From Pseudomonadota bacterium (GTDB lineage: Bacteria; Pseudomonadota; Gammaproteobacteria; Burkholderiales; Burkholderiaceae_C): a DNA stretch of 34,236 nucleotides. The stretch spans positions 1-34,236 of the forward strand of contig JAFEEF010000082.1 in NCBI GenBank assembly GCA_018241265.1, in the 5' to 3' direction. Below the pieces are notes generated by a model, which worked only from the letters and a program-made list of their open reading frames with translations, ran no database searches and had not been told where the DNA came from. A program made the translations under genes and the position numbers. Positions 7,696 to 16,232 of the stretch are shown piece by piece. The first letter of the stretch is position 1; each line of letters opens with the position of its first letter.

Positions 7696-7705
7696 GCGGC
7701 TCGCG

Positions 7706-7918
7706 TCACGCGCGGTCGGGCAGATCGGAGCCCTCGTCGTCGCGGCTGCCGGGACGCGTTTCGACGCGGTAACGCTCGCTCGCCCAGGCACCGAGGTCGT
7801 TGCGCCTGCAGCGCTCGCTGCAGAACGGCCGGTACGGGTTGTCGGCGGCATAGAGACTTATGCCGCCGCAGCCGGGGCAGCGCACCTCGCGCGCGGCCGG
7901 ACGAGAAGTCGACGTCAT
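7706..7918 (-). CDS. yacG: Zinc-binding protein YacG (DNA gyrase inhibitor family)
   Basis: This 70-residue protein has the YacG zinc knuckle: Cys14-x2-Cys17, 15 residues, Cys33-x3-Cys37 (RCPGCGG and [11 protein letters not shown]). It is followed by the conserved [11 protein letters not shown] segment and an acidic tail. In E. coli YacG binds GyrB and inhibits gyrase. The start codon overlaps the zapD stop by four bases (ATGA at 7915-7918), giving translational coupling. zapD-yacG is the usual order next to coaE and pilD. This small gene is easy to miss because a longer overlapping frame reads through it. Confidence 0.93.
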   Translation of the reverse strand: MTSTSRPAAREVRCPGCGGISLYAADNPYRPFCSERCRRNDLGAWASERYRVETRPGSRDDEGSDLPDRA

Positions 7919-8670
7919 GCGCACAGCGTCAGCTCGAATTGCGCATCCTCGCTCGCCGGGCGCAACTTGCCCTCGCCGTCCTGCCGCATCAGCCGTACCG
8001 ACACCATCAGCCGGTGCCCGCTGATCTCGGGCACGATGTCCGGATCGCCGTCCAAGCGCACCCGCATCAACTGATAGACGCGGCCGGCCGGCAGGCTCTG
8101 CTGGAACTGCCCGCCGGGCGCGACGACCTTGTGCGGCGAACCCGATTCGCGCAGCAGGCCGAGCAGCACTTGCAGCGCCTCGGCCAGCGGCATCAGCGAG
8201 GCGACCCACTCCATCAGGTCGGCGCGCCGGCGCGTCGGCGGCAACTGCTGCCAGGCGTAGTAGGCCGGCAGGTCGAACTCGCAGGTGCCGCCGGGAATGC
8301 TGATGCGGCTCCGGATGCTCATCAGCCACTCGTTGCTCGTCAGTGCCGCACCGGCCTTCCCGGAGAGCTGGTTCAGGCCGTTGAAGCTGTGGTCGATGCG
8401 GGCGATCGCCTCGTCGAGCGCGGCCTCCGAGATCGACGGGTTGCCGCGATAGCTGTTGAACTGCTGCTTGTGCTTCTCGAGCTCCTTCAGCAGATCGGAC
8501 TTGAGGTCGGCGCGCGACGCCACGTCCATGATCTCGAAGATCGTCGCCAGCGCGTAGTGGTGATCGACCGGCGCGTCCCGCGCGATGAGCTGGCCAAGGC
8601 GGTCGAACAGGTGTTCGAGCCGCAGCATGGTGCGGATGCCTTCGTTGCAGGGGTATTCGTAGAGGATCAC
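7915..8670 (-). CDS. zapD: Cell division protein ZapD
   Basis: ZapD bundles FtsZ filaments at the division ring in the cytosol. The 251-residue protein starts [21 protein letters not shown], the family's N-terminal signature, and keeps the normal length. It contains the conserved HSFNGLNQ-like segment and a C-terminal beta-rich domain ending FELTLCA. The start is GTG, and the signature begins at residue 2, so this start is well supported. No strong ribosome-binding site is visible. A very stable hairpin lies 17 bases upstream (8688-8708). The stop overlaps the yacG start. Confidence 0.95.
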   Translation of the reverse strand: MILYEYPCNEGIRTMLRLEHLFDRLGQLIARDAPVDHHYALATIFEIMDVASRADLKSDLLKELEKHKQQFNSYRGNPSISEAALDEAIARIDHSFNGLNQLSGKAGAALTSNEWLMSIRSRISIPGGTCEFDLPAYYAWQQLPPTRRRADLMEWVASLMPLAEALQVLLGLLRESGSPHKVVAPGGQFQQSLPAGRVYQLMRVRLDGDPDIVPEISGHRLMVSVRLMRQDGEGKLRPASEDAQFELTLCA

Positions 8671-8687
8671 GGTAAGCAGTCCCGCGT

Positions 8688-8708
8688 GGCCGGCGCACCG
8701 CGCCGGCC
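8688..8708 (-). terminator. Stable hairpin between coaE and zapD
   Basis: GGCCGGCGC (8688-8696) and GCGCCGGCC (8700-8708) form a perfect 9-bp GC-only stem with a 3-base loop. On the coding (minus) strand it sits after coaE and 17 bases before the zapD GTG. No T-run follows. It may be a 3'-end or processing hairpin, or a leader structure limiting zapD translation. Confidence 0.45.
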
Positions 8709-8776
8709 TTCGACCCGGAGGGCCGCGGCCATGTCGAAGCCCATTGTTTCACAGCACGTCCGCCTGACGCGGCCGA

Positions 8777-9406
8777 TTACGTCGGTTTGCGATCGAACCA
8801 GGCGTGCCACAGGACTTCGAGCTCGCGTGCCAGCCTCTCCGGCGCGATGCCGTCGTTGAAGATCACCGCGTCGGCGGCCGCTCGGCGTTCGGCGCGGCTG
8901 GCCTGCTGCGCGATCACCGCATCGACCTGCGAGCGCGGCCAGCCCGAGCGCGCCATCACGCGTGCGGCTTGCGTGGCCTCGCTGCAATCGACGACGAGCA
9001 CCTTGTCGACGCGCGCCCGCCAATGGCGTGACTCGACGAGCAGCGGCACGTCGAACACGACCGCCTGCCCGGTCGCGGCAATCGCTTCGGCTTCGGCTGT
9101 CGCGCCGATCAGCGGATGCAGGATCGCCTCGAGGCGCCGGCGCGCATCCGGTTCGGCGAAGGCGAGGCCGCGCATGCGTTCGCGATCGAGGGCGCCGGCG
9201 GCGTCGATGAATTCGGGACCGAAGGTCGCGGCGATCGCATCGATCGCGGCGCCGCCGGGCAAGGTCAGTCGGCGCGCGATCGCGTCGGTATCGACGAGCG
9301 CGGCGCCGAGGCGCACCAGCACGCCGGCGACGGTGCTCTTGCCGCTGCCGATGCCGCCGGTCAGGCCGATGCGGCGCGGCGCGGCGCCTAGAGCGTCGGG
9401 AACCAC
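8777..9406 (-). CDS. coaE: Dephospho-CoA kinase
   Basis: CoaE performs the last step of coenzyme A synthesis, phosphorylating the 3'-hydroxyl of dephospho-CoA with ATP. The 209-residue protein has the Walker A sequence GLTGGIGSGKST (Gly17-Lys23 region), the DTDAIARRLT segment and HPLIGATAEAEA in the substrate-binding part. The only in-frame start ahead of the P-loop is GTG at 9406, which overlaps the end of pilD by 19 bases, so translation is probably coupled to pilD. The pilD-coaE-zapD-yacG order is common in beta- and gammaproteobacteria. Confidence 0.96.
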   Translation of the reverse strand: MVPDALGAAPRRIGLTGGIGSGKSTVAGVLVRLGAALVDTDAIARRLTLPGGAAIDAIAATFGPEFIDAAGALDRERMRGLAFAEPDARRRLEAILHPLIGATAEAEAIAATGQAVVFDVPLLVESRHWRARVDKVLVVDCSEATQAARVMARSGWPRSQVDAVIAQQASRAERRAAADAVIFNDGIAPERLARELEVLWHAWFDRKPT

Positions 9407-10245
9407 AGGCGCGTCAGCGCTTCGCCGAAGAACAGCGCCGCGACGCCGCCGCCCGCGAGGTAGGGACCGAACGGGATCGGCACGTCGCGGTCATGGCGGC
9501 GGAACAGGATCATCGCGATGCCGACGACCGCGCCGACCGCCGACGACAGCAGGATGATCGACGGGATCAACTGCCAGCCGAGCCAGGCGCCGAGCGCTGC
9601 GAGCAGCTTGAAGTCGCCGGCGCCCATGCCCTCGCGCCCGCGGATCAGCCGGTAGGCGTGGAACACCGCCCAGAGCGACAGGTATCCGGCGACCGCGCCG
9701 AGTACCGCGTCCTTCAGCGGCACCGGCGTCCAGCCGAACGCCGCCGCGAGGATGCCGGCCCAGGCGAGCGGTAGCGTCAGGTCGTCGGGCAGGAATTGAT
9801 GGTCGATGTCGATGAAGGCCAGCGCCACCAGGGTCGCGCAGAAGCCGCACCACAGCAGCACCGCCGGTTGCGCGCCGAAGTGCAGGCCGCAGGCCGCGAA
9901 CAGCAGCGCGGTCAGCACTTCGATCGCCGGATAGCGCGGCGAGATCGACGTGCCGCAGGCCGAGCAGCGGCCCCTCAGGCGCAGCCAGCTCAGCAGCGGG
10001 ATGTTCTCGTGCCAGGCGATCGCATGGCCGCACTTCGGACAGCGCGAGCGCGGCGTCGCCAGGCCGATCGGCGCCGGCACGTCGACCTGGACGCCGAGCA
10101 GCTCGGCGCTTTCGAGCCGCCAGTCGCGCTCCATCATCAGCGGCAGCCGGTGGATCACGACATTCAGGAAGCTGCCGACGCAGAGGCCGAGCAGCGCGAG
10201 CACCCAGGGCGCCAGCAGCAGGCGCTGGAGTTCGGGATCGAGCAC
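9388..10245 (-). CDS. pilD: Type IV prepilin peptidase / N-methyltransferase PilD
   Basis: PilD is an inner-membrane aspartic protease that cleaves prepilin leader peptides and methylates the new N-terminus. The 285-residue protein has many hydrophobic segments. An N-terminal cytoplasmic domain carries four zinc-binding cysteines (C69, C72, C94, C97; CPKCGH and CSACG). The catalytic aspartates lie in IDIDHQFLPD (Asp146/148) and GAGDFK (Asp211). The start is GTG, 4 bases after the pilC stop, so it should be co-translated with pilC. The last 19 bases overlap coaE. Length and motifs are normal. Confidence 0.96.
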   Translation of the reverse strand: MLDPELQRLLLAPWVLALLGLCVGSFLNVVIHRLPLMMERDWRLESAELLGVQVDVPAPIGLATPRSRCPKCGHAIAWHENIPLLSWLRLRGRCSACGTSISPRYPAIEVLTALLFAACGLHFGAQPAVLLWCGFCATLVALAFIDIDHQFLPDDLTLPLAWAGILAAAFGWTPVPLKDAVLGAVAGYLSLWAVFHAYRLIRGREGMGAGDFKLLAALGAWLGWQLIPSIILLSSAVGAVVGIAMILFRRHDRDVPIPFGPYLAGGGVAALFFGEALTRLWFPTL

Positions 10246-10249
10246 GGGG

Positions 10250-11470
10250 CTAGACGACTTGGCCGAGCTTGAAGATCGGCAGGTACATCGACACGACGAT
10301 GCCGCCGATCAGGACGCCCAGGATCACGATGATGAACGGCTCCATCAGGCTCGACAGGCCCTTGACGGCTTCGTCGACCTCGTCCTCGTAGAACTCGGCC
10401 GCCTTGCCGAGCATCGCGTCGAGCGAGCCGGACTCCTCGCCGATCGCGCACATCTGCACCACCATCGTCGGGAAGATGCCGGTCGTCTGCATCGACGTCG
10501 TCAGCGCCGAGCCGGTCGACACGTCCTTCTGGATCTGCTCGGTCGCTTCGACGAAGACCGCGTTGCCCGACGCGCCGCCGACCGAATCGAGCGCTTCGAC
10601 GAGCGGCACGCCGGCGGCGAACATCGTCGACAGCGTGCGCGTCCAGCGCGCGACCGACGACTTGTGGACGAGGTCGCCGAACACCGGCAGGCGCAGCATC
10701 AGCCGGTCCATGAACTTCTGCATCTTCTCGGAGCGCCGCCAGCTCTGCACGAACGTGTAGATGCCGAGCCCGAGCACGCCGAAGATGATGTACCAGTAGC
10801 TGGTGAAGATCTTCGACATCGCGATCACGAACAAGGTCGGCGCCGGCAGGTCGGCGCCGAACGACTTGAACACGTCCTCGAACGCCGGGATCACGAAGAT
10901 CATGATGACCGTCAGCACGACGAACGCGACGACCAGCACGGCGACCGGATAGATCAGCGCCGACTTGATCTTGTTCTTGATCGCCATCGTCTTTTCCTGG
11001 TACAGCGCCAGGCGATCGAGCAGCGTCTCGAGAATACCGCCGGCCTCGCCGGCTTCGACCAGGTTGCAGTAGAGCGCGTCGAAGTAGAGCGGGTGCTTGC
11101 GGAACGCCGACGACAGGCTGGTGCCGGTCTCGACGTCGCTGCGGATGTCCGTGAGCAGGCGCGTCATGCGCGGATTGGTGCTGCCGCGGGCGACGATGTC
11201 GAAGGCCTGGATCAGCGGCACGCCGGCGCGCATCATCGTGGAGAGCTGGCGCGTGAAGACCGCGATGTCCTTCTGCTTGATGGACTTGCCGCCGCTCATG
11301 CGGCGCTTCTTCACCTTGCTGACGAGGATGCCCTGGCGGCGCAGGCTGGCACCGACCATCGCTTCGCCGCCGGCGCGCATCTCGCCGCGCACGAGCTTGC
11401 CGTTCTTGTCCTTGCCTTCCCACTCGAAGACGATTTCCCGGATGTTCTTCGCGGCCGCTGCAGTCGCCAT
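10250..11470 (-). CDS. pilC: Type IV pilus inner-membrane platform protein PilC
   Basis: PilC is the polytopic platform through which the PilB ATPase drives pilus assembly. The 406-residue protein has two type II secretion F domains (about 75-195 and 275-400). The conserved sequences include FTRQLSTMMRAGVPLIQAFDIV, VEAGEAGGILETLLDRLA and the second copy ARWTRTLSTMFAAGVPLVEALD. Three hydrophobic stretches are visible, near residues 175-195, 225-245 and 378-398. The ATG follows GAGAAAG, just downstream of a small hairpin in the pilB-pilC gap. It sits between pilB and pilD as in most type IVa pilus loci. Confidence 0.96.
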   Translation of the reverse strand: MATAAAAKNIREIVFEWEGKDKNGKLVRGEMRAGGEAMVGASLRRQGILVSKVKKRRMSGGKSIKQKDIAVFTRQLSTMMRAGVPLIQAFDIVARGSTNPRMTRLLTDIRSDVETGTSLSSAFRKHPLYFDALYCNLVEAGEAGGILETLLDRLALYQEKTMAIKNKIKSALIYPVAVLVVAFVVLTVIMIFVIPAFEDVFKSFGADLPAPTLFVIAMSKIFTSYWYIIFGVLGLGIYTFVQSWRRSEKMQKFMDRLMLRLPVFGDLVHKSSVARWTRTLSTMFAAGVPLVEALDSVGGASGNAVFVEATEQIQKDVSTGSALTTSMQTTGIFPTMVVQMCAIGEESGSLDAMLGKAAEFYEDEVDEAVKGLSSLMEPFIIVILGVLIGGIVVSMYLPIFKLGQVV

Positions 11471-11560
11471 GGTGCTTTCTCGGGGTAGCTGGACCCCGTC
11501 CCGTCGATTGTCCGTAGTCGCGGCTCATCCTGCGGCGCGATCTGCGCCGGGATCTGCCGT
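11471..11560 (-). other. pilB-pilC gap with two small hairpins
   Basis: Two 6-bp inverted repeats are visible: CGGCGC/GCGCCG (11533-11538 with 11544-11549), just after the pilB stop, and CGGGGT/ACCCCG (11481-11486 with 11493-11498), directly upstream of the pilC ribosome-binding site. Neither has a T-run. They could tune pilC expression relative to pilB. Confidence 0.35.
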
Positions 11561-13279
11561 CTATTCGTTCGTTACCGAGATCACTTCGTCCAGTGTCGTC
11601 ATCCCGGAGCGAACCTTGAGCAGACCCGACTCGCGCAGGTCGCGCACGCCCTCGCGCCGTGCCTGCGCCGCTATGTCCATCGCGGTGCCGGCCGACAGGA
11701 TGATGCGCTGGATGTCTTCGGAGATCGGCATCACCTGGTAGATGCCGACGCGGCCCTTGTAGCCGTTGTTGCAGGCCGAGCAGCCGATCGCCCGGTACGG
11801 CTTCCAGGTGCCGTCGAGATCCTCCGGCTTGAAGCCGGCCTTGATCATCGCCTCGCGCGGATAGTCGGCCGGCGCCTTGCAGTTCTCGCAGAGCTTGCGC
11901 GCCAGGCGCTGCGCGGTGATCAGCAGGACCGCCGACGCGATGTTGAACGGCGCCACGCCCATGTTCGCCAGCCGCGTCAAGGTGGTCGGCGCGTCGTTGG
12001 TGTGCAGCGTCGACATCACCATGTGGCCGGTCTGCGCCGCCTTGATCGCGATGTCGGCGGTCTCGAGGTCGCGGATCTCGCCGACCATGATGATGTCCGG
12101 ATCCTGGCGCAGGAACGACTTCAGCGCCGCGGCGAACGTGAGCCCCGCCTTGTCGTTGACGTTGACCTGGTTGACGCCGGGCAGGTTGATTTCGGCCGGA
12201 TCCTCGACCGTCGAGATGTTGACGCCCGGCTGGTTCAGGATGTTCAGGCAGGTGTAGAGCGATACCGTCTTGCCGCTGCCGGTCGGGCCGGTGACGAGCA
12301 CCATGCCGTAGGGCCGCTGGATCGTCTTCAGCAGCCGGTCCTTCTCGATCTTCTCGTAGCCGAGCGCGTCGATGCCGACCTTGGCGCTCGACGGATCGAG
12401 TATCCGGATCACGATCTTCTCGCCGAACAGCGTCGGCAAGGTCGAGACGCGGAAGTCGATCGCCTTGTTGCCGAACTTGAGCTTCATCCGGCCGTCCTGG
12501 GGGATGCGCTTCTCGGCGATGTCCAGGCGCGAAATGACCTTGATGCGCGACGCCAGCTTCTCCTTGATCGCGATCGGCGGCTGCGTGATCTCGCGCAGTT
12601 CTCCGTCGATCCGGAAGCGGACGCGGTAGTGGTATTCGAACGGCTCGAAGTGCAGGTCGGAAGCGCGCGCGTTGATCGCATCGACCAGCATCTTCTGCAG
12701 GAAGCGCACGATGGGCGCGTCTTCCACCTCGGACGTGGCTTCGGCCTGCTCGGGCTGCGACGTGACGTCGTCGGTGACGTCGAACTCGAAGTCGGACGCG
12801 GCAAGCGCCTCGAGCGCCTCGCTGGCGCTCGTGCCGCTGATCTCGAGCAGCTTGGCGAGCTTGTCGTGCTCGACGATGACCCATTCGGGCGACAGCTGCG
12901 TCGCGAACTTGATGCGCTCGACGGCTTCCTGGTCGGTCGGATCGGCGCCGCCGACGAACAGCCGGCTGCCGCGCTTGCCGAGCACGACGACCTGGTACTG
13001 AGCCGCGAGCTTGGCATCGATAATGCTGCGCGGCAGGCGCTGCGGATCGATCGCCGCCAGGTCCAGCAAAGGCAGCGCCAGTGCGCTCGACAGCGTGTGC
13101 GCCAGATCGGCCGGAGACACCGCGCCGGCGCTGATCACCGCGGCGACGAAGCTGCTGCGCTTCTCCTTGGCGCTGCGAACCAGATCCTCGGCGACCTTGC
13201 TGGTCAGCTTGCCCGCGTGCACCAGCACACGGGCGACGCCCGACAAGGCAGACTGGGGAACTTCGGCCAGGGTATCCAC
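11561..13279 (-). CDS. pilB: Type IV pilus assembly ATPase PilB
   Basis: PilB is the hexameric cytoplasmic ATPase that powers pilus extension. The 572-residue protein has an N-terminal MshEN-type domain (about 20-160), a variable acidic linker (about 165-190) and the GspE/PulE ATPase core. Walker A is GPTGSGKT (331-338), Walker B is DIIMVGEIRD (395-404), and the His box is GHMVMSTLHTND (419-430). A tetracysteine zinc site is C464-x2-C467 with C500-x2-C503. The start is GTG; no clear ribosome-binding site precedes it, so a nearby alternative start is possible. MshEN domains in related ATPases can bind cyclic di-GMP, and a diguanylate cyclase is encoded at 1233-2804, but direct signalling between them is only a possibility. 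Confidence 0.96.
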   Translation of the reverse strand: MDTLAEVPQSALSGVARVLVHAGKLTSKVAEDLVRSAKEKRSSFVAAVISAGAVSPADLAHTLSSALALPLLDLAAIDPQRLPRSIIDAKLAAQYQVVVLGKRGSRLFVGGADPTDQEAVERIKFATQLSPEWVIVEHDKLAKLLEISGTSASEALEALAASDFEFDVTDDVTSQPEQAEATSEVEDAPIVRFLQKMLVDAINARASDLHFEPFEYHYRVRFRIDGELREITQPPIAIKEKLASRIKVISRLDIAEKRIPQDGRMKLKFGNKAIDFRVSTLPTLFGEKIVIRILDPSSAKVGIDALGYEKIEKDRLLKTIQRPYGMVLVTGPTGSGKTVSLYTCLNILNQPGVNISTVEDPAEINLPGVNQVNVNDKAGLTFAAALKSFLRQDPDIIMVGEIRDLETADIAIKAAQTGHMVMSTLHTNDAPTTLTRLANMGVAPFNIASAVLLITAQRLARKLCENCKAPADYPREAMIKAGFKPEDLDGTWKPYRAIGCSACNNGYKGRVGIYQVMPISEDIQRIILSAGTAMDIAAQARREGVRDLRESGLLKVRSGMTTLDEVISVTNE

Positions 13280-13527
13280 GCTAGATAGAGACGTCAGGGG
13301 CTGCAGAAATCAAATCATCATCGCCGATTCGTTCAACGCTGTAAACGTTGCGGGGCATTCCGGTCAGATCACCAATTCACGCCATGAGCTGGCGCAAAAA
13401 TGCAACAAATTGAACACGAACTGCCGGCGTGCGAGCGGGCATCGCTTGCGCGGGCGGGGCGAACTTTCGCGCGCCGCAGCGTTCCCATCGCGGTGCCGTG
13501 TTGCGGCAACTCGGCGGCCGGAGTTCG
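13280..13527. other. Intergenic region between divergent pilB and DUF3014 genes
   Basis: These 248 bases are markedly less GC-rich (13300-13425) than the genes around them, as expected for divergent promoters. I see no confident sigma70 pair. On the plus strand TGGCGC-AAAAA-TGCA (13390-13404) resembles a sigma54 site, but the GG-to-GC spacing is one base short. Confidence 0.4.
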
Positions 13528-14373
13528 ATGAAGCAAGCATACGGGGCGGCGGGCGCGATCATCCTGGCCGTGGCGGTCGGGGCTGGCGGCTATCTGGGCT
13601 GGTCGCACTGGCGGGCGGCGCAGGCGCCGGACATGCCGGCAGCGGCATCCGCGCCGCAGCCGCCGGCGAGCCCGTCGCCTCCTCCTGTGGCGGCGCCGGC
13701 GGCGGAGCCGGCGGTTCGCTATCCGCTGGCAGCGGCCTCCGCCGCCGTGCCGGCCGATCCGGATGCGGCCGTGCGGAGCGCGCTGGCCGAGGCGCTCGGG
13801 GACGCAATGGTGCGCCGCTACGTCGTGCTCGACGACTTCGCGCATCGGGTCGCGGCGACGGTCGACGGTCTGCCCGCCTCCGCGAGCGCGGCGCGCTGGT
13901 GGCCGGTGATGCGCACGCCCGAACGCTTCCTGGTCGAGCAGCGGGCCGATGGCGCGACGGTGGTCGCGCCGGCCAACGCGGCGCGCTACCGACCGTTCGT
14001 CGCCGCGGTCGAGGCCGCTGGCGCCGACCGCATCGTCGGCGCCTATCGCCAGCTCTACCCGCTGCTGCAGGCGGCCTACGAAGCGCTCGGCTACCCCGGC
14101 AGATACTTCAACGACCGCGTCGTCGCGGTCATCGACCACTTGCTCGAGACGCCGGTCCCGAGCGGGCCGATCGCGGTGCGGCTGCCCGAGATCAACGCGG
14201 CGGTGCAGCCCACGCGGCCCTGGGTGCGCTACGAGTTCGTCGACGCGTCTCTCGAGGCGCGGTCGGCCGGCCAGAAATGTTTGCTGCGCATGGGACCGGA
14301 CAACGAACGGCGCCTGAAGGCGGAGCTGGCGGCGATCCGCCGCTTGCTCACGCAGGGTGCGCCGGCGCGCTGA
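13528..14373 (+). CDS. DUF3014 domain protein, membrane-anchored
   Basis: This 281-residue protein has a single N-terminal hydrophobic segment (about 7-27) and then an Ala/Pro-rich linker (about 33-75). A globular domain (about 85-275) follows with RRYVVLDDFAHRVAATVDGLPA, RYRPFVAAVEAAGADRIVGAYRQLYPLLQAAYEALGYP and ETPVPSGPIAVRLPEI, a pattern I recognise as DUF3014. The topology suggests an inner-membrane anchor with a periplasmic domain. Function is unknown. The start is the ATG with the membrane segment right behind it; GGAG lies just upstream at about 13520-13523. The ClC transporter gene begins only about 5 bases after the stop, so the two are probably co-expressed. Confidence 0.82.
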   Translation: MKQAYGAAGAIILAVAVGAGGYLGWSHWRAAQAPDMPAAASAPQPPASPSPPPVAAPAAEPAVRYPLAAASAAVPADPDAAVRSALAEALGDAMVRRYVVLDDFAHRVAATVDGLPASASAARWWPVMRTPERFLVEQRADGATVVAPANAARYRPFVAAVEAAGADRIVGAYRQLYPLLQAAYEALGYPGRYFNDRVVAVIDHLLETPVPSGPIAVRLPEINAAVQPTRPWVRYEFVDASLEARSAGQKCLLRMGPDNERRLKAELAAIRRLLTQGAPAR

Positions 14374-14378
14374 CGGCC

Positions 14379-16154
14379 TTGGGCTCCGACGCGACCCGCC
14401 GGACTTCGTTGCGCGCGCGCCTGCGTGCAGGGCGGCTGGCGTTCGGCCTGCTGCTGGCCGAGCGCCTGCCGGCCTGGGGCGCGAACTCGATGCTGCTGTG
14501 GGCGGCGCTCGCCGGCGTCGCCGGGGCGTTCGCGACGGTCGCGTTCCGCGAGACCGTGCATGGCGTCGAATGGCTGCTGACGCGCCAGACCGGCGGTCTC
14601 GTGCAAGCGGCGATGGCACTCCCGTGGTGGCAGCGCTTGTTGACGCCTGCCGTGGGCGGCTTGCTCGCGGGATTGGCGTTGATCGTCTTCGATCGACTGC
14701 CGAAAGCGAAGCTGGCGCCCGACTACATGGAGGCGGTCGCGATCGGCGACGGCCGCATTTCGGCGGTGCCGACCCTCGTGCGCAGCCTGTCGTCGGGCCT
14801 CTCGGTCGGCTCGGGCGGTGCGCTCGGGCGCGAAGGCTCGATGGTTCAGCTGGCGGCGATGGTTGGATCGGCGATCGGGCGCATCGCTTCTTTCAACGAG
14901 GCGCGCCGGCGGCTGCTCGTCGCGTGCGGCGCTGCTGCGGGGATCGCGTCGGCCTACAACGCGCCGGTGGCCGGCGCGCTGTTCGTCTCGGAGATCGTGC
15001 TCGGCTCGATCGCGATGACCGGCTTCGGCCCGCTGCTCGTGGCGGCGGTGATGGCCAATCTCGTGATCCACCATGTGCTCGGTTACGCCCCGACCTACCG
15101 GATGCCGCAGTTCGCGCCGATCGGCGGCGCCGACGTGCTGCCGTACATCGGTCTCGGCGTGCTGGCCGGCGTGGCGGGGCCGCAGTTCCTGAGGCTGCTC
15201 GATGCTGCGCGCGCCGGCTTCCGCCGACTGCGACTGGCGGCACCGTGGCGATTGGCGCTCGGCGGACTCGGCGTTGGCCTGCTGTCCGTGGCCGAGCCGC
15301 AGGTTTGGGGCAACGGCTACAGCGTCGTCGATTCGGTGCTGAACAGCCCTTGGACGTGGCAGGCCCTGTTCCTCGTGCTGGCGACGAAACTGCTGGCGAC
15401 GAGCGCCAGTGTCGGATCGGGCGCGGTCGGCGGCGTCTTCACGCCGACGCTGTTCGTCGGCGCCGTCTTGGGCGCCCTTTTTGCGCACCTGCTGGGCGCG
15501 GTGTTGCCCGGTATGGCCGCGCCAGGCGCCTACGCCGTGGTCGGCATGGGCGCGATGCTCGCCGCGACCACGCATGCGCCGCTGATGGCCATCATGATGA
15601 TCTCGGAGATGACGCTGAGCTTCGAGGTCGTGCTGCCGGTGGTGCTGGCGTCCGTGGCGGCCTACAGTGTCGCGCGCATTTTCCGGACCGAATCGGTGTA
15701 TGCGGCGTCGCTGCGACGCGATGAAGCGGCCCACCCGGGGCGGCCGCTGGCCGACTTCCGGATCGCCGATCTGATGAAGCCCGAGAGCCGGCGAATCGCG
15801 CCCGACACGCCGCTGCCGGCGATCGCCGGTGCGTTCTCGCGCGAGCGCGTGCAATACCTCTACGTGACGGATGCCGGCGGGCGATACCTCGGCGCCGTGT
15901 CGCTGCACGATGTCGCGCAGCGGCACCCCGCGGAGCATGCCCGGATGTCGATCGCGGCGGACCTGCTCATCGAGCGGCTGCCGACGCTGACACCCGACAT
16001 GAACGTCAGCGAGGCGCTGATGGCGTTTGCGCGGCACCACGGCGAGCGCTTGCCGGTGGTCGAACCCGCGGCGGCCGGCGGCCGGCTGGTCGGTTCGGTC
16101 ACAAAGACCGACGTGCTGCTCCTGATCCAGGGAGCCGGCAAGGCGCCGGCTTGA
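14379..16154 (+). CDS. ClC-type chloride channel/antiporter with C-terminal CBS domains
   Basis: This is an inner-membrane ClC family protein, about 591 residues. Residues about 30-445 are multi-helical. The gating-glutamate motif is GREGS (150-154, Glu152), where GREGP is usual. A Glu in FVSEIVLG fits the internal proton-pathway Glu of antiporters, GGVFTPTLF is the third selectivity motif, and a Tyr in ESVYAAS fits the inner-gate Tyr. Two CBS domains follow (about 460-590). The first motif, normally GSGIP, is replaced by KLAPDYMEA. The start is uncertain: no ATG lies before the membrane domain, and TTG at 14379 or TTG at 14409 are the best candidates. It resembles proteins called ClcB in Burkholderiales. 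Chloride or another anion is the likely substrate. Confidence 0.85.
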   Translation: MGSDATRRTSLRARLRAGRLAFGLLLAERLPAWGANSMLLWAALAGVAGAFATVAFRETVHGVEWLLTRQTGGLVQAAMALPWWQRLLTPAVGGLLAGLALIVFDRLPKAKLAPDYMEAVAIGDGRISAVPTLVRSLSSGLSVGSGGALGREGSMVQLAAMVGSAIGRIASFNEARRRLLVACGAAAGIASAYNAPVAGALFVSEIVLGSIAMTGFGPLLVAAVMANLVIHHVLGYAPTYRMPQFAPIGGADVLPYIGLGVLAGVAGPQFLRLLDAARAGFRRLRLAAPWRLALGGLGVGLLSVAEPQVWGNGYSVVDSVLNSPWTWQALFLVLATKLLATSASVGSGAVGGVFTPTLFVGAVLGALFAHLLGAVLPGMAAPGAYAVVGMGAMLAATTHAPLMAIMMISEMTLSFEVVLPVVLASVAAYSVARIFRTESVYAASLRRDEAAHPGRPLADFRIADLMKPESRRIAPDTPLPAIAGAFSRERVQYLYVTDAGGRYLGAVSLHDVAQRHPAEHARMSIAADLLIERLPTLTPDMNVSEALMAFARHHGERLPVVEPAAAGGRLVGSVTKTDVLLLIQGAGKAPA

Positions 16155-16232
16155 TATGAGAGTTGAGCGCCGGATTCCGCTTCGGCATGTGCTGTCGTCT
16201 GCTGCTGCTTGTGGGCAGGACCAGCAGGAATC

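Noticed and set aside
10164-12884. A 906-codon open frame on the minus strand overlapping pilB and pilC in another frame
   Set aside because: Its translation is Arg/Ala/Gly-rich with no domain, and pilB and pilC with full motifs occupy the same DNA. It is a GC-driven shadow.
13390-13404. Sigma54-like site ahead of the DUF3014 gene
   Set aside because: The distance between the GG and GC doublets is one base too short for a functional -24/-12 promoter.
13011-16154. A 1047-codon plus-strand frame reading from inside pilB into the ClC gene
   Set aside because: Only the part from about 14379 encodes recognisable ClC and CBS sequence. The upstream part overlaps pilB antisense and the DUF3014 gene and is low-complexity.
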